The notes under the pieces are model-generated. The model searched no databases and was not told where the DNA came from. It saw only the letters and a program-made list of their open reading frames with translations. Positions 9,072 through 17,507 of a stretch of 64,000 bases of DNA are shown piece by piece (the first letter of the stretch is position 1; each line of letters starts with the position of its first letter). Made by a program: the position numbers and the translations under genes. The DNA comes from Solirubrobacter sp963837485 (lineage in GTDB: Bacteria > Actinomycetota > Thermoleophilia > Solirubrobacterales > Solirubrobacteraceae): the NCBI GenBank assembly GCA_963837485.1, contig CAWINP010000013.1, positions 62,001 to 126,000 of the forward strand. Direction: 5' to 3'.

Positions 9072-10079
9072 CTAGGCGGCGGCGAGCCTGGCGCCCTCGA
9101 CGAGCGACTCGAGCTTGCCGTAGGCCGAGTCGCGCGGCAGGTACTTCATCCCGCAATCCGGCGCCGCGATCAGCCGCGTGGTGTGCGGGAACGCGCGGCG
9201 GATGCGGGTCGCGACGGTGCCCGGCGTCTCGACCTCGTCGGTGGAGAGGTCGAGCACGCCGAGGATGATGGTCTTGCCGTCCAGCGAGTCGAGCACGCCG
9301 AGGTCGAGGCCGGACTGGGCGGTCTCGATCGAGATCATCGCGGCCTCGGTCCCGGCCAGCTCGGGCAGGAAGGAGTAGCCGGATGGGCGGTCGTGGATGA
9401 TCGCCGCGTAGCCGAAGCAGATGTGGACGGCGAGCGTGCCGTCGATCCCGTCGGTCGCCGCCTTCAGCGCCTCCAAGCCGTACTCGCGCGCGGGCCCGGG
9501 GCGGGCCTGCATGTACGGCTCGTCGAGCTGGACGATGTCGGCGCCCGCCGCCAGCAGGTCGAGGATCTCCTCGCGCACCGCGGCCGCGTAGGCCAGCCCC
9601 AGCTCGCGCGGGGAGCCGTAGAAGTCATCCTGCGCCTGCTGGGACATCGTGAACGGTCCCGGCACCGTGATCTTCACCGGCTTGCTCGTGTGCGCGCGCA
9701 GGAACTCGAGGTCGCGCACCTGCACGGGATGCCTGCGCGCGACCGGCCCGACCACGCGCGGGACCGGGTTCGGATGCCCGCTGCGATCGAGCGCCGTGCC
9801 GGGGTTGTCGATGTCGACGCCCTCCAGCGCGGTCGCGAAGCGGTTCGAATACGACTCCCGCCGCATCTCGCCGTCGGTGAGGATGTCCAGCCCGGCGCGC
9901 TCCTGGTCGGCGATCGCGAGCCGCGTCGCGTCGTCCTGCGCCTCCTCCAGGTACTCGGCCGGCACGCGCCACAGCTCCCGCGCCCGCACGCGCGGCGGGA
10001 AGCGGTCGCGCAGCCGCTCGCGGTCGATCAGCCAGTTCGGCTGGGCGTAAGAGCCGACCAAACTCGTGGGGATCTGCAC
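9072..10079 (-). CDS. MetE C-terminal-like zinc methyltransferase
   Basis: A protein of about 335 residues resembling the catalytic (C-terminal) half of cobalamin-independent methionine synthase. The barrel zinc ligands are all visible: His and Cys in AVHICFGY, Glu in MISIETAQ, and the late Cys in AAPDCGMKYLPR. Substrate-loop features such as GSYAQPNWL, LDILTDGEMRRESYSNRF and DIVQLDEPYMQ also match stand-alone 'MetE-like' proteins. These lack the folate-binding N-terminal half of MetE (about 750 residues), so the methyl donor may be something other than methyltetrahydrofolate. GTG 10079 is chosen because it directly precedes the conserved IPTSLVGSY. No cobalamin or SAM riboswitch is seen upstream. 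Confidence 0.82.
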   Translation of the reverse strand: MQIPTSLVGSYAQPNWLIDRERLRDRFPPRVRARELWRVPAEYLEEAQDDATRLAIADQERAGLDILTDGEMRRESYSNRFATALEGVDIDNPGTALDRSGHPNPVPRVVGPVARRHPVQVRDLEFLRAHTSKPVKITVPGPFTMSQQAQDDFYGSPRELGLAYAAAVREEILDLLAAGADIVQLDEPYMQARPGPAREYGLEALKAATDGIDGTLAVHICFGYAAIIHDRPSGYSFLPELAGTEAAMISIETAQSGLDLGVLDSLDGKTIILGVLDLSTDEVETPGTVATRIRRAFPHTTRLIAAPDCGMKYLPRDSAYGKLESLVEGARLAAA

Positions 10080-10233
10080 GAGCGCGAGTCTTCCACAGCG
10101 GTGATCCTGACGTCCGGGACGTGAGCACGGACGGCGCTGCACCTCCTCGAGGGCACGATTCCTCTCTCGCGCTCACGTCGCGGCGACCGATGGCCGCAGC
10201 ATCACAACACCATTTTCCATATGCTCACCGGAC

Positions 10234-11019
10234 GTGGCTGCATCTACGCCATTCCTTGAGTTCTTGGACATATTGGTCTGGCCAATCACCGTCCTGATCA
10301 GCCTATGGATCCTCACCTCGGAGCGGGGAAGGCGGTTGATCCGACTGGTGCTGAAGCGAGTCCGAAAGCTCAACGCACCCGGCGGGTGGGCAATCGAGCT
10401 GTCAGTGGATTCCGCTGCTGAGATCCACGATGACGTCGAGGGAGCGATCAAGGCCTACAAACCCAGACTGGATGGGGAGTTTCGTAGGCTCGCGAAGACC
10501 CATGATGTCGATGATCTCCTGCGGGCCGCGGTCAAGTCGGCGCTGAAGACCGAAGAGCTCGACGCCAAGGGCTTTCGCGCCACCGTGCACGTGAAGGACG
10601 CGTTGTTCGACAACACGCTGTATCAGCTCGTCGACTACTACCCTGGCCCCAAGCAACGTGCGGGAAGGCGCTTCTCGCACCAGTTCGGAATGATTGGGCG
10701 CGCTTGGCGCCGGGAGGAGTCGCTGTACCAGCCGGATGTGCCCGTCGAGAAATCGACACTGATCGACGAGTGGGGCATGACGGACGAGCAGGCGTCGAAT
10801 GCAGGCAGGGGCCAGCAGTCGTTCGTGTGTGTGGTGCTCAGGCACGGCGATATCAACGTCGGGCTTCTCTACGCTGACGCGGAACCGCAGAACGCGTTCG
10901 GCTCGGACGTGACGACCCGACTCGAGCAGCACGCCGCCAAGCTCATCGCCGCGGTCGGCGAGGTGCATCAGGCGATCCGCGGCAAGGGGCCCAAGCTCGC
11001 GACGCATGACTCTGGTTAA
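10234..11019 (+). CDS. membrane-anchored protein, possible GAF domain
   Basis: A 261-residue protein with one N-terminal transmembrane helix (about residues 12-28, LVWPITVLISLWILTSERG). A basic, probably helical linker follows (to about 110), then a C-terminal globular part. That part ends in strands (QQSFVCVVLRHGDINVGLLYADAEPQNAF) and a closing helix (VTTRLEQHAAKLIAAVG) reminiscent of a GAF sensory domain. No kinase or cyclase output domain is present. Its codon use looks slightly less GC-rich than neighbouring housekeeping genes. GTG 10234 is the only in-frame start ahead of the helix. It overlaps the next methyltransferase gene by 14 bases. The GAF call is tentative. Confidence 0.65.
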   Translation: MAASTPFLEFLDILVWPITVLISLWILTSERGRRLIRLVLKRVRKLNAPGGWAIELSVDSAAEIHDDVEGAIKAYKPRLDGEFRRLAKTHDVDDLLRAAVKSALKTEELDAKGFRATVHVKDALFDNTLYQLVDYYPGPKQRAGRRFSHQFGMIGRAWRREESLYQPDVPVEKSTLIDEWGMTDEQASNAGRGQQSFVCVVLRHGDINVGLLYADAEPQNAFGSDVTTRLEQHAAKLIAAVGEVHQAIRGKGPKLATHDSG

Positions 11020-11713
11020 CCAAGAACGCTCGTACGCCACGCTCGCCGTTGAGTACTACGACCCGCAGCGCCACCCGACGTGCGCGAACTTCCGCTGGGC
11101 GTCCGAGCGCCTGCTGGAGCGGCTGGTCCCGGACCCGCCGGGCGCGTGGCTGTGCGAGGCCGGCGCGGGCGATTCGGCGCTCGCGGCCGTGCTGGCCGGG
11201 CGCGACGCGCCGCTGCGCGACGTGCTGATCACCGACGACAGCGCCGAGATGCTCGAGCACTCGCGGCGATGGGAAGGCCGCGGCGCCCGGCTCGCCGTCG
11301 CCCCGGCGACGGCGCTGCCGGTCGGCGACGGTTCCGTCGATCTCCTGGTTGCCTCGCTCGCCGACCCGTACGACGACGAGGCGTGGTGGCGGGAGGCCGC
11401 GCGCGTGCTCGCGCCTGAGGGACGAGTGGTGCTCACCACGCCCGCCGCGACGTGGGCCGGCGCATTCCGGGCGTCCGCGAAGGAGCCCGCGGCCTCGGCG
11501 CGCTTCGTCCTCGCCGACGGAACCGTCGTCGACGTGCCGTCGCTCGTGCGCTCGCCGGCGGAGGAACGCGCGCTGATCGCGACGGCGGGTCTTCGCGTGG
11601 TCGCCGAACACGCGATCTCGCGCGCGGAGATCCTGCTGCCGGTGTCCCCGAAGCTGGATGCCCTCGCGCCCGGCGATCCGGTCGTCATGGGCTACGTCGC
11701 CCGGCGGGGGTGA
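11006..11713 (+). CDS. SAM-dependent methyltransferase
   Basis: A 235-residue class I methyltransferase. Motif I is WLCEAGAGDSALAAVLAG, followed by the acidic end of strand 2 (LITDDSAEMLEHSRR). A post-motif 'DGSVDLLVASLADPYDDEAWWREAARVLAPEGRVVLTTPA' order is typical of Methyltransf_11-like enzymes, here split by an unusual acidic loop. The substrate is unknown. The start ATG lies inside the preceding gene, implying translational coupling. It immediately precedes rpmI, where infC stands in many bacteria, but it shows no infC similarity. Confidence 0.82.
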   Translation: MTLVNQERSYATLAVEYYDPQRHPTCANFRWASERLLERLVPDPPGAWLCEAGAGDSALAAVLAGRDAPLRDVLITDDSAEMLEHSRRWEGRGARLAVAPATALPVGDGSVDLLVASLADPYDDEAWWREAARVLAPEGRVVLTTPAATWAGAFRASAKEPAASARFVLADGTVVDVPSLVRSPAEERALIATAGLRVVAEHAISRAEILLPVSPKLDALAPGDPVVMGYVARRG

Positions 11714-11723
11714 GGCTCGCGGC

Positions 11724-11729
11724 TATACT
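11724..11729 (+). promoter_or_regulatory. possible -10 box for rpmI-rplT
   Basis: TATACT lies 12 bases before the rpmI ATG in an otherwise GC-rich 28-base gap. If used, the transcript would carry almost no leader. A good -35 element is not visible at the usual distance, so this remains a weak call. Confidence 0.3.
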
Positions 11730-11741
11730 GCGCCGCTCGTC

Positions 11742-11945
11742 ATGCCAAAGATGAAGTCCCACTCCGGCGCCAAGAAGCGCTTCAAGAAGACGGCCACCGG
11801 CAAGCTCCAGGGCCGCCACGCGTTCTCGAGCCACATCCTCGAGAAGAAGTCGCCGAAGCGCAAGCGCGAGATGGGGCTCGATCGCGAGATCTCGAAGGCC
11901 GACCGCAAGACCGTGACCAGGCTGCTCGGGGGGAACGGGCGATGA
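11742..11945 (+). CDS. rpmI: 50S ribosomal protein L35
   Basis: A 67-residue, strongly basic protein beginning MPKMKSHSGAKKRFKKTATG, the diagnostic L35 N-terminus, and continuing with the H..L..K..KRKR pattern (SHILEKKSPKRKREM). The length is normal. L35 sits in the large ribosomal subunit. The longer open frame upstream of ATG 11742 is not used because homologues start at MPKMK. Its TGA overlaps the rplT ATG (ATGA), so L35 and L20 are translationally coupled. infC is absent upstream. Confidence 0.98.
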   Translation: MPKMKSHSGAKKRFKKTATGKLQGRHAFSSHILEKKSPKRKREMGLDREISKADRKTVTRLLGGNGR

Positions 11946-12301
11946 CCCGCGTCAAGCGCTCCGTTCACGCCCGCAAGAAGCGCCGCGAGGTTCTCGCGCG
12001 CGCCAAGGGCTTCCGCGGCGAGGCGAACTCCTCCTACCGGCGCGCCAAGGAAGCGGTGATGAAGGCGGACGCGTACGCGTACCGCGATCGCCGCAACCGC
12101 AAGCGCGACTTCCGCCGCCTCTGGATCACCCGCATCAACGCCGCCGCGCGCGCCGAGGGAATGACGTACGCGACGTTCATCCACGGCCTGCAGCTGGCGG
12201 GCGTCGAGCTGGACCGCAAGGTGCTGGCCGACATCGCCGTGCGCGACCCTGAGACCTTCCGCCGATTTGCCGAGCGCGCTCGTGAGGCCGCGGCGGCCTA
12301 G
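11942..12301 (+). CDS. rplT: 50S ribosomal protein L20
   Basis: A 119-residue basic protein with the family N-terminus MTRVKRSVHARKKRREVL and the conserved ANSSYRRAKEAVMKADAYAYRDRRNRKRDFRRLWI segment of 23S-rRNA-binding helices. The length matches L20. It assembles early on 23S rRNA. It is coupled to rpmI by a 4-base overlap and followed after 28 bases by a strong terminator-like hairpin. L20 autoregulates its operon in other bacteria, but no such leader structure is evident in the very short upstream gap here. Confidence 0.98.
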   Translation: MTRVKRSVHARKKRREVLARAKGFRGEANSSYRRAKEAVMKADAYAYRDRRNRKRDFRRLWITRINAAARAEGMTYATFIHGLQLAGVELDRKVLADIAVRDPETFRRFAERAREAAAA

Positions 12302-12329
12302 GCAACCCCGACACCGCCGCCAAGCCTTC

Positions 12330-12365
12330 AAGGGCGCCCCTCCAACCGGAGCGGCGCCCTTTTTT
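12330..12365 (+). terminator. intrinsic terminator after rplT
   Basis: AAGGGCGCC (12330-12338) pairs with GGCGCCCTT (12353-12361), and an inner stem CTCC/GGAG closes on a 4-base AACC loop. A run of T (12360-12365) follows. It is the best rho-independent terminator in the window. The trmH start codon is only 8 bases beyond it, so it may also act as an attenuator for the downstream trmH-pheST-arg run. Confidence 0.85.
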
Positions 12366-12372
12366 GTTCCCA

Positions 12373-13074
12373 ATGACCATCACCAGCTCCCACAACGAAG
12401 CCCTCAAGGAGATCCGCAAGCTCCACGGCCGCCGCTGGCGCGACAAGCTCGCGTCGTTCGTCGCCGAGGGCGAGGACCTGATCGCCGCCGCGGAGGCTGC
12501 CGGCTGGCCGCCGAGCGCGGTCTACGTCGCGGAGGGCAGCGGGCTCAACGGGATCGACGTGGCGCCGCACGTGCTCGCGGAGATCTCCCAGCTCGGCTCG
12601 GGCACGCGGGCGATCGGCGTGTACCCGCAGCGTTGGGCGGAGCCGAAGAGCCGCTGCGTCGCGCTGTGGGGCGTCAACGACCCCGGCAACGTCGGCACCG
12701 TGATCCGCGGCGCGCTCGCGTTCGGCGCCGGCTCGGTCGCGCTCGGGCCGGGCAGCGCCGACCCGTTCGGCCACAAGGCCGTGCGCGCGTCGATGGGCGC
12801 GCTCTTCAGCGTCCCCGTCGCGCGCGTCAAGCACGTGGGCGAGCTGCCCGGAAGGCGCGTCGCGCTGGTCGCCCGCGAGGGCGTGCCGCTGACCGAGCTC
12901 GACCAGGCCGACACCCTGGTCGTCGGCGCCGAGAGAGAAGGCCTGCCCGACGCCGTCGTGGCCGCGTGCGACGACGTCGCGCACATCCCGATCGCCCACG
13001 CGGACTCCCTCAACGCCGCCATGGCGGCGACCATCGCTCTGTACGAGCTGGCAACTAGGATCACCCGCCCATGA
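12373..13074 (+). CDS. TrmH/SpoU-family RNA 2'-O-methyltransferase
   Basis: A 233-residue SPOUT methyltransferase that would methylate a ribose 2'-O in rRNA or tRNA. Motif 1 is visible as NDPGNVGTVIRGALAFGAGSV, motif 2 as LVVGAEREGLP and motif 3 as HADSLNAAMAATIALYE; together these form the knotted SAM-binding fold and dimer interface. The N-terminal ~90 residues are an L30e-like RNA-binding domain (LASFVAEGEDLIAAAE). ATG 12373 fits the family N-terminus. It is the first gene of the seven-gene overlapping run and overlaps pheS by 4 bases. A gene of this type ahead of pheS is common in actinobacteria. Confidence 0.9.
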   Translation: MTITSSHNEALKEIRKLHGRRWRDKLASFVAEGEDLIAAAEAAGWPPSAVYVAEGSGLNGIDVAPHVLAEISQLGSGTRAIGVYPQRWAEPKSRCVALWGVNDPGNVGTVIRGALAFGAGSVALGPGSADPFGHKAVRASMGALFSVPVARVKHVGELPGRRVALVAREGVPLTELDQADTLVVGAEREGLPDAVVAACDDVAHIPIAHADSLNAAMAATIALYELATRITRP

Positions 13075-14126
13075 GCACCGCCGACCGCATCGCCGCGCTG
13101 CGATCCGAAGGGGAGGCCGCAGTCTCCTCGGCCACCGGGACCGCCGAGCTGGAAGAGGTGCGGGTGCGCTTCCTCGGCCGCAAGGCGGAGCTGCCGAACC
13201 TGCTGCGCGACGTCGGCAAGCTGCCGTCCGAGGAGCGCGGCCCGGTCGGCAAGGGCGCCAACGAGGCGCGCAAGGCGATCGAGGCCGCCGTGGAGGCGCG
13301 CAAGGCTCAACTCGAGGCCACCGAGCTCGAGCAGCGGCTCGCGGCCGACGTCGTCGACGTCACGCTGCCCGGCTCGCCGCTCCCGCTCGCCGGCCACCAC
13401 CACGTGATCACCGCCGTCCGGCGCGAGATCGAGGACGTCTTCCTCGGCCTCGGCTTCCGCGTCGCCGAGGGCCCGGAGGCCGACCTCGTCTACTACAACT
13501 TCGACGCGCTCAACTTCACCGAGAACCACCCGACGCGGCTCGAGGCGGACACGTTCTACCTGGCCGACGACATCGTGCTGCGCACGCACACGTCGCCGAT
13601 GCAGGTGCGGGCGATGGAGCTGCAGCCGCCGCCGATCTACATCATCGTGCCGGGGCGTACGTACCGGCGCGACAACGACGCCACGCACACGCCGCAGTTC
13701 CACCAGGTCGAGGGGCTGGCGGTCGACGAGGACGTCACGCTGGCCGACCTCCAGGGGACGCTGCTGAGCTTCGCCCGGGCGATCTTCGGCGACGAGCGGG
13801 CGGTGCGCCTGCGGCCGCACTTCTTCCCGTTCACCGAGCCGAGCGTCGAGGTCGACGTCTCGTGCTTCAACTGCACCCAGGGCTTCATGAAGGACGGCTC
13901 GCGCTGCCCGCTGTGCAAGGGCACCGGCTGGATCGAGATCCTCGGCGCCGGGATGGTGGACCCGAACGTGTTCGGCTACGTGCGCGAGCACGGCTACGAC
14001 CCGGACACGATCCAGGGCTTCGCGTTCGGGATGGGGATCGAGCGGATCGCCTTCCTCAAACACCGCGTCCCCGACCTGCGCATGTTCTATGAGAACGACC
14101 TGCGGATGCTGGAGCAATTTGGATGA
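13071..14126 (+). CDS. pheS: phenylalanyl-tRNA synthetase alpha subunit
   Basis: A 351-residue class II aminoacyl-tRNA synthetase subunit. An N-terminal coiled-coil tRNA-binding arm (residues 1-90) is followed by the catalytic domain. Motif 2 is PGRTYRRDNDATHTPQFHQVEGL and motif 3 is GFAFGMGIERIAFLKH. A four-cysteine cluster (SCFNC...RCPLCKGTGW, near residues 265-283) may bind zinc. It works as an alpha2-beta2 enzyme with PheT, charging tRNA-Phe in the cytoplasm. It overlaps both trmH and pheT by 4 bases (ATGA), so stoichiometric coupled translation is likely. Confidence 0.97.
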   Translation: MSTADRIAALRSEGEAAVSSATGTAELEEVRVRFLGRKAELPNLLRDVGKLPSEERGPVGKGANEARKAIEAAVEARKAQLEATELEQRLAADVVDVTLPGSPLPLAGHHHVITAVRREIEDVFLGLGFRVAEGPEADLVYYNFDALNFTENHPTRLEADTFYLADDIVLRTHTSPMQVRAMELQPPPIYIIVPGRTYRRDNDATHTPQFHQVEGLAVDEDVTLADLQGTLLSFARAIFGDERAVRLRPHFFPFTEPSVEVDVSCFNCTQGFMKDGSRCPLCKGTGWIEILGAGMVDPNVFGYVREHGYDPDTIQGFAFGMGIERIAFLKHRVPDLRMFYENDLRMLEQFG

Positions 14127-16528
14127 GGCTTCCGCTGCTGTGGCTGCATGACTACGCGAACCCCGGGCTGGAGGCGAGCAAGCTCGCCGAGCGCCTGGCG
14201 ATGACCGGCACCGAGGTCGACCGGGTGCTCACGCACGGCGTGGCGGCGCTCGACTCCTTCGTCGTCGGCCGCGTGCTCACCGCCGAGCGCCATCCGGACG
14301 CCGACCGGCTCACGGTCTGCACGGTGGCGATCGGCGAGGGCGACGTGGCCCAGATCGTCTGCGGCGCGCCGAACGTGAAGGCCGGGCAGACCGTCGCGGT
14401 CGCGCAGCCGGGCGCCGTGATGCCGGACGGCACGAAGCTCAAGCGGGCCAAGCTGCGCGGCGTCGAGTCGCAGGGCATGATCCTGGCCGAGGACGAGGTC
14501 GCGATCGGGACCGACCACGACGGGATCATGGTGCTCGAGGACGACCTCGTGCCGGGCACGCCGCTCGCCGAGGTGCTGCCGATCGCCACCGACGTGCTCG
14601 AGCTCGAGATCACGCCGAACCGGCCGGACTGCCTCTCCGTCTACGGCGTCGCGCGCGAGGTGCACGCGATCACCGGGGCCGGCCTCGCTCCGCCGCCGTG
14701 GGCCGTCGACCCCGGCAGCGCCGGCGATGTCGACGGCGTGCGGATCGACGTCGAGGCGCCGGAGCTGAACCCGCGCTTCACGGCGCGGCTGTACGAGGAC
14801 GTGAGGATCGGCCCGTCGCCGGCGTGGCTGAAGGCGCGCCTGATGGCGGCCGGCCAGCGACCGATCAACAACGTCGTCGACATCACCAACTACGTGATGC
14901 TGCTGACCGGGCAGCCGCTGCACGCGTTCGACTGGGACCTCGTGGCCGGCGGGCATCTCGTCGTGCGCCGCGCGCGCGACGGCGAGACGATGGTCACCCT
15001 GGACGACGTCGAGCGCACGCTGGACTCCGACATGCTGCTGATCTGCGACGACGAGGGGCCGACCTCGATCGCCGGGATCATGGGCGGCCAGCGCTCCGAG
15101 GTGCAGCCCGCCACGACGACCGTGCTGATGGAGGCCGCGACCTGGAACGGGCCGAACGTCCAGCGCACGTCGACGCGGCTGGCGCTGCGCACCGAGGCCT
15201 CCGGCCGGTTCGAGAAGGGCCTGCAGCCCGAGCAGGCGCTGGACGGGCAGGCGGTCGCCGCCAAGCTGATGTTGGCGCTGACCGGCGCGAGGCTCGTGGC
15301 GGGCACCGTCGACGTCGGCGGGTCCGGTCCGGAGCCCGCGCGCATCGCGCTGCGCCCGGAGAAGACCGAGCGGCTGCTCGGCGCGCCGGTCCCGCAGGCG
15401 GAGGCCGATCGCATCCTGGAGGCGCTCGGGTTCGGCGTCGACGGCGACGTGTCGGTCCCTTACTGGCGGCGCGACGACGTCACCCGCGAGGTCGACCTGA
15501 TCGAGGAGGTCGCGCGCGTGTGGGGGCTGGACAAGCTCCCGTCCACGCTGCCGTCGCGGCGCGACTCCTACGGTCTGCTCACGCGCGAGCAGCAGCTCCG
15601 CCGGCGCGCCGGCGACGCGCTCGTCGGTGCGGGGCTCAGCGAGGCGCTCGGGTGGAGCTTCCAGTCGCCCGACGTCGCGCGCCGGCTGCGGCTCGACGGC
15701 GTGCTCGCCGACCCGGTGCGCCTGCGCAACCCGCTCTCCGATGAGCAGGCGGTGATGCGCACGACACTGCTCGGGTCGCTGCTGGACTCCCTGCGCCACA
15801 ACCGCGCCCGCGGGCTCGAGGACGTGCGGCTGTTCGAGGAGGGCGCGGTGTACCTGAACCGCGCTCCCGAGCGCGAGCCGACGGCCGCCGAGCAGCGCGG
15901 CACGCGCCTGCCCGACGAGCGCAACCACCTCGGCGCGCTGCTGACCGGGCGGCTGCGGCCGCCTTCGCTGCACGATCTGAGCCCGCCGGCCGCGGACTTC
16001 CTCGCCGCGAAGGGCGTACTCGAAGCGCTCCTCGCCGCACTGCGGGTCGAGTTCACCGTCGAGCGCGCCTCCGACCCGTATCTGCACCCCGGGCGAGCCG
16101 CGCGCGTGCTCGTCGACGGGCGCGATGCCGGCTGGCTCGGCGAGCTGCACCCCGGGGTCGCCGAGGAGTGGGATCTCGGCCGCGTCGCGGGCTTTGAGCT
16201 CGATCTGCCGGTCGTGCTGGCCGCGGCGGAGGATGCCCCGCTCTACGAGGATGTCACGAGCTTCCCGTCGATCCGCCAGGACCTGGCGTTCTGGATACCG
16301 GCCGAGACGACGGCGGCGCAGCTGATCGAGGCCGTGCGACGCGCGGGCGGTCCGCTTCTGCGCGACGTCGAGGTGTTCGACGTCTATGCCCAGGAGGGCC
16401 GGACCTCGCTCGCGCTGCGGCTGGAGTTCCGCGCTTCCGACCGCACGCTGACCGACGAGGACGTGCGCGAGCGGCGCGAGAAGATCGTGGCGGAGGTGGC
16501 GAAGCTGGGGGGCGAGCTCCGTGGCTAG
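14123..16528 (+). CDS. pheT: phenylalanyl-tRNA synthetase beta subunit
   Basis: An 801-residue beta subunit with all expected domains. These are an EMAP-II-like tRNA-binding domain near residues 40-150 (VVGRVLTAERHPDADRLTVC), the B3/B4 editing region (RPINNVVDITNYVMLLTGQPLHAFD), B5 (about 405-475), the catalytic-like core, and a C-terminal ferredoxin-fold anticodon-binding domain (SFPSIRQDLAFWIP ... RLEFRASDRTLTDEDV). The length is normal. It overlaps pheS by 4 bases and argC by 8, which ties PheRS synthesis to arginine biosynthesis genes. No frameshift is present over 2.4 kb. Confidence 0.97.
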   Translation: MRLPLLWLHDYANPGLEASKLAERLAMTGTEVDRVLTHGVAALDSFVVGRVLTAERHPDADRLTVCTVAIGEGDVAQIVCGAPNVKAGQTVAVAQPGAVMPDGTKLKRAKLRGVESQGMILAEDEVAIGTDHDGIMVLEDDLVPGTPLAEVLPIATDVLELEITPNRPDCLSVYGVAREVHAITGAGLAPPPWAVDPGSAGDVDGVRIDVEAPELNPRFTARLYEDVRIGPSPAWLKARLMAAGQRPINNVVDITNYVMLLTGQPLHAFDWDLVAGGHLVVRRARDGETMVTLDDVERTLDSDMLLICDDEGPTSIAGIMGGQRSEVQPATTTVLMEAATWNGPNVQRTSTRLALRTEASGRFEKGLQPEQALDGQAVAAKLMLALTGARLVAGTVDVGGSGPEPARIALRPEKTERLLGAPVPQAEADRILEALGFGVDGDVSVPYWRRDDVTREVDLIEEVARVWGLDKLPSTLPSRRDSYGLLTREQQLRRRAGDALVGAGLSEALGWSFQSPDVARRLRLDGVLADPVRLRNPLSDEQAVMRTTLLGSLLDSLRHNRARGLEDVRLFEEGAVYLNRAPEREPTAAEQRGTRLPDERNHLGALLTGRLRPPSLHDLSPPAADFLAAKGVLEALLAALRVEFTVERASDPYLHPGRAARVLVDGRDAGWLGELHPGVAEEWDLGRVAGFELDLPVVLAAAEDAPLYEDVTSFPSIRQDLAFWIPAETTAAQLIEAVRRAGGPLLRDVEVFDVYAQEGRTSLALRLEFRASDRTLTDEDVRERREKIVAEVAKLGGELRG

Positions 16529-17507
16529 CGTCGCCGTCCTCGGGGCCGCCGGGCTCGGCGGCGCGGTCGCCGCGCAGCTGCTCTATCGCCACCCCGGCTT
16601 CGAGCTGCGCCACGTCACCGCGCGCGCGGAGGCTGGACAGCCGCTCGACGAGGTGCACCCGCGGACGCGCGTGCCGCTGAAGCTGGAGGTCTTCAACGCC
16701 GACGTCCAGGGCGACGTCGAGGCGGCGATCGTGGCCTACCCGCACGCGGCCGCCGCGCCGGTCGTCGCCGCGCTGCGCGAGCGCGGCGTGCGCGTGGTCG
16801 ACCTGTCGGCCGACTTCCGCCTGCGCGACCGCGGCATCTACGAGGACTGGTACGGGGAGCACAAGGCGCCGGAGCTCTTCGGGTCCGCGGTCTACGGGCT
16901 GCCGGAGCTCACGCGCGACCAGGTGGCCGGCGCGGACCTCGTCGCGAATCCCGGCTGCTACCCGACGGCGACGCTGCTCGGGCTCGCGCCGCTCGCGCGC
17001 GCCGGGCTGATCGCCGACGCGATCGTCGACGCGAAATCCGGCGTCTCCGGCGCCGGCCGGGGCGCGAAGGACTTCGTCGAGGCCGACGAGAACGTCACGC
17101 CCTACAAGATCGACGGCCACCGCCATACGCCGGAGATCGAGCAGGAGCTGGCGGCGCTTGGCAGCGCCGTGACGATCACGTTCATGCCGCACCTGCTGCC
17201 GCTCGCGCAGGGCGAGCTGGTCTCCTGCTACGTGACGCTCACCCGCGACGTCTCCGACGACGAGCTGGTCGAGCTCTACGACGATGCCTACGCGCGCGAG
17301 CGGTTCGTGGAGCTGCGCAGCGGCCCGGTGGGCGTGCAGGAGGTGCGCGACACCAACTACTGCCGGATCTCGTACGTGCGGGACCGGCGGACCGGGCGGC
17401 TGGTGGTCTTCTCGGCGCTCGACAACCTGTGGAAGGGCGCGGCGTCGCAGGCCGTGCAGAACCTCAATCTGATGTTCGGACAGCCGGAGGGGGAAGGGCT
17501 GCGATGA
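16521..17507 (+). CDS. argC: N-acetyl-gamma-glutamyl-phosphate reductase
   Basis: A 328-residue NADPH-dependent reductase catalysing the third step of arginine biosynthesis (N-acetylglutamyl phosphate to the semialdehyde). The Rossmann motif is VAVLGAAGLGGAVAAQLL. The catalytic Cys146 lies in VANPGCYPTA, and the substrate motif KSGVSGAGRG follows. The variant GLGG instead of the usual GYTG is a mild difference. The GTG start at 16521 lies within the end of pheT, so it has no promoter of its own in the gap. It overlaps argJ by 4 bases. Confidence 0.96.
   Translation: MASVAVLGAAGLGGAVAAQLLYRHPGFELRHVTARAEAGQPLDEVHPRTRVPLKLEVFNADVQGDVEAAIVAYPHAAAAPVVAALRERGVRVVDLSADFRLRDRGIYEDWYGEHKAPELFGSAVYGLPELTRDQVAGADLVANPGCYPTATLLGLAPLARAGLIADAIVDAKSGVSGAGRGAKDFVEADENVTPYKIDGHRHTPEIEQELAALGSAVTITFMPHLLPLAQGELVSCYVTLTRDVSDDELVELYDDAYARERFVELRSGPVGVQEVRDTNYCRISYVRDRRTGRLVVFSALDNLWKGAASQAVQNLNLMFGQPEGEGLR

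Noticed and set aside
9000..10233. SAM or cobalamin riboswitch ahead of the MetE-like gene
   Set aside because: The 150 bases upstream of GTG 10079 show no recognisable riboswitch core or paired terminator.
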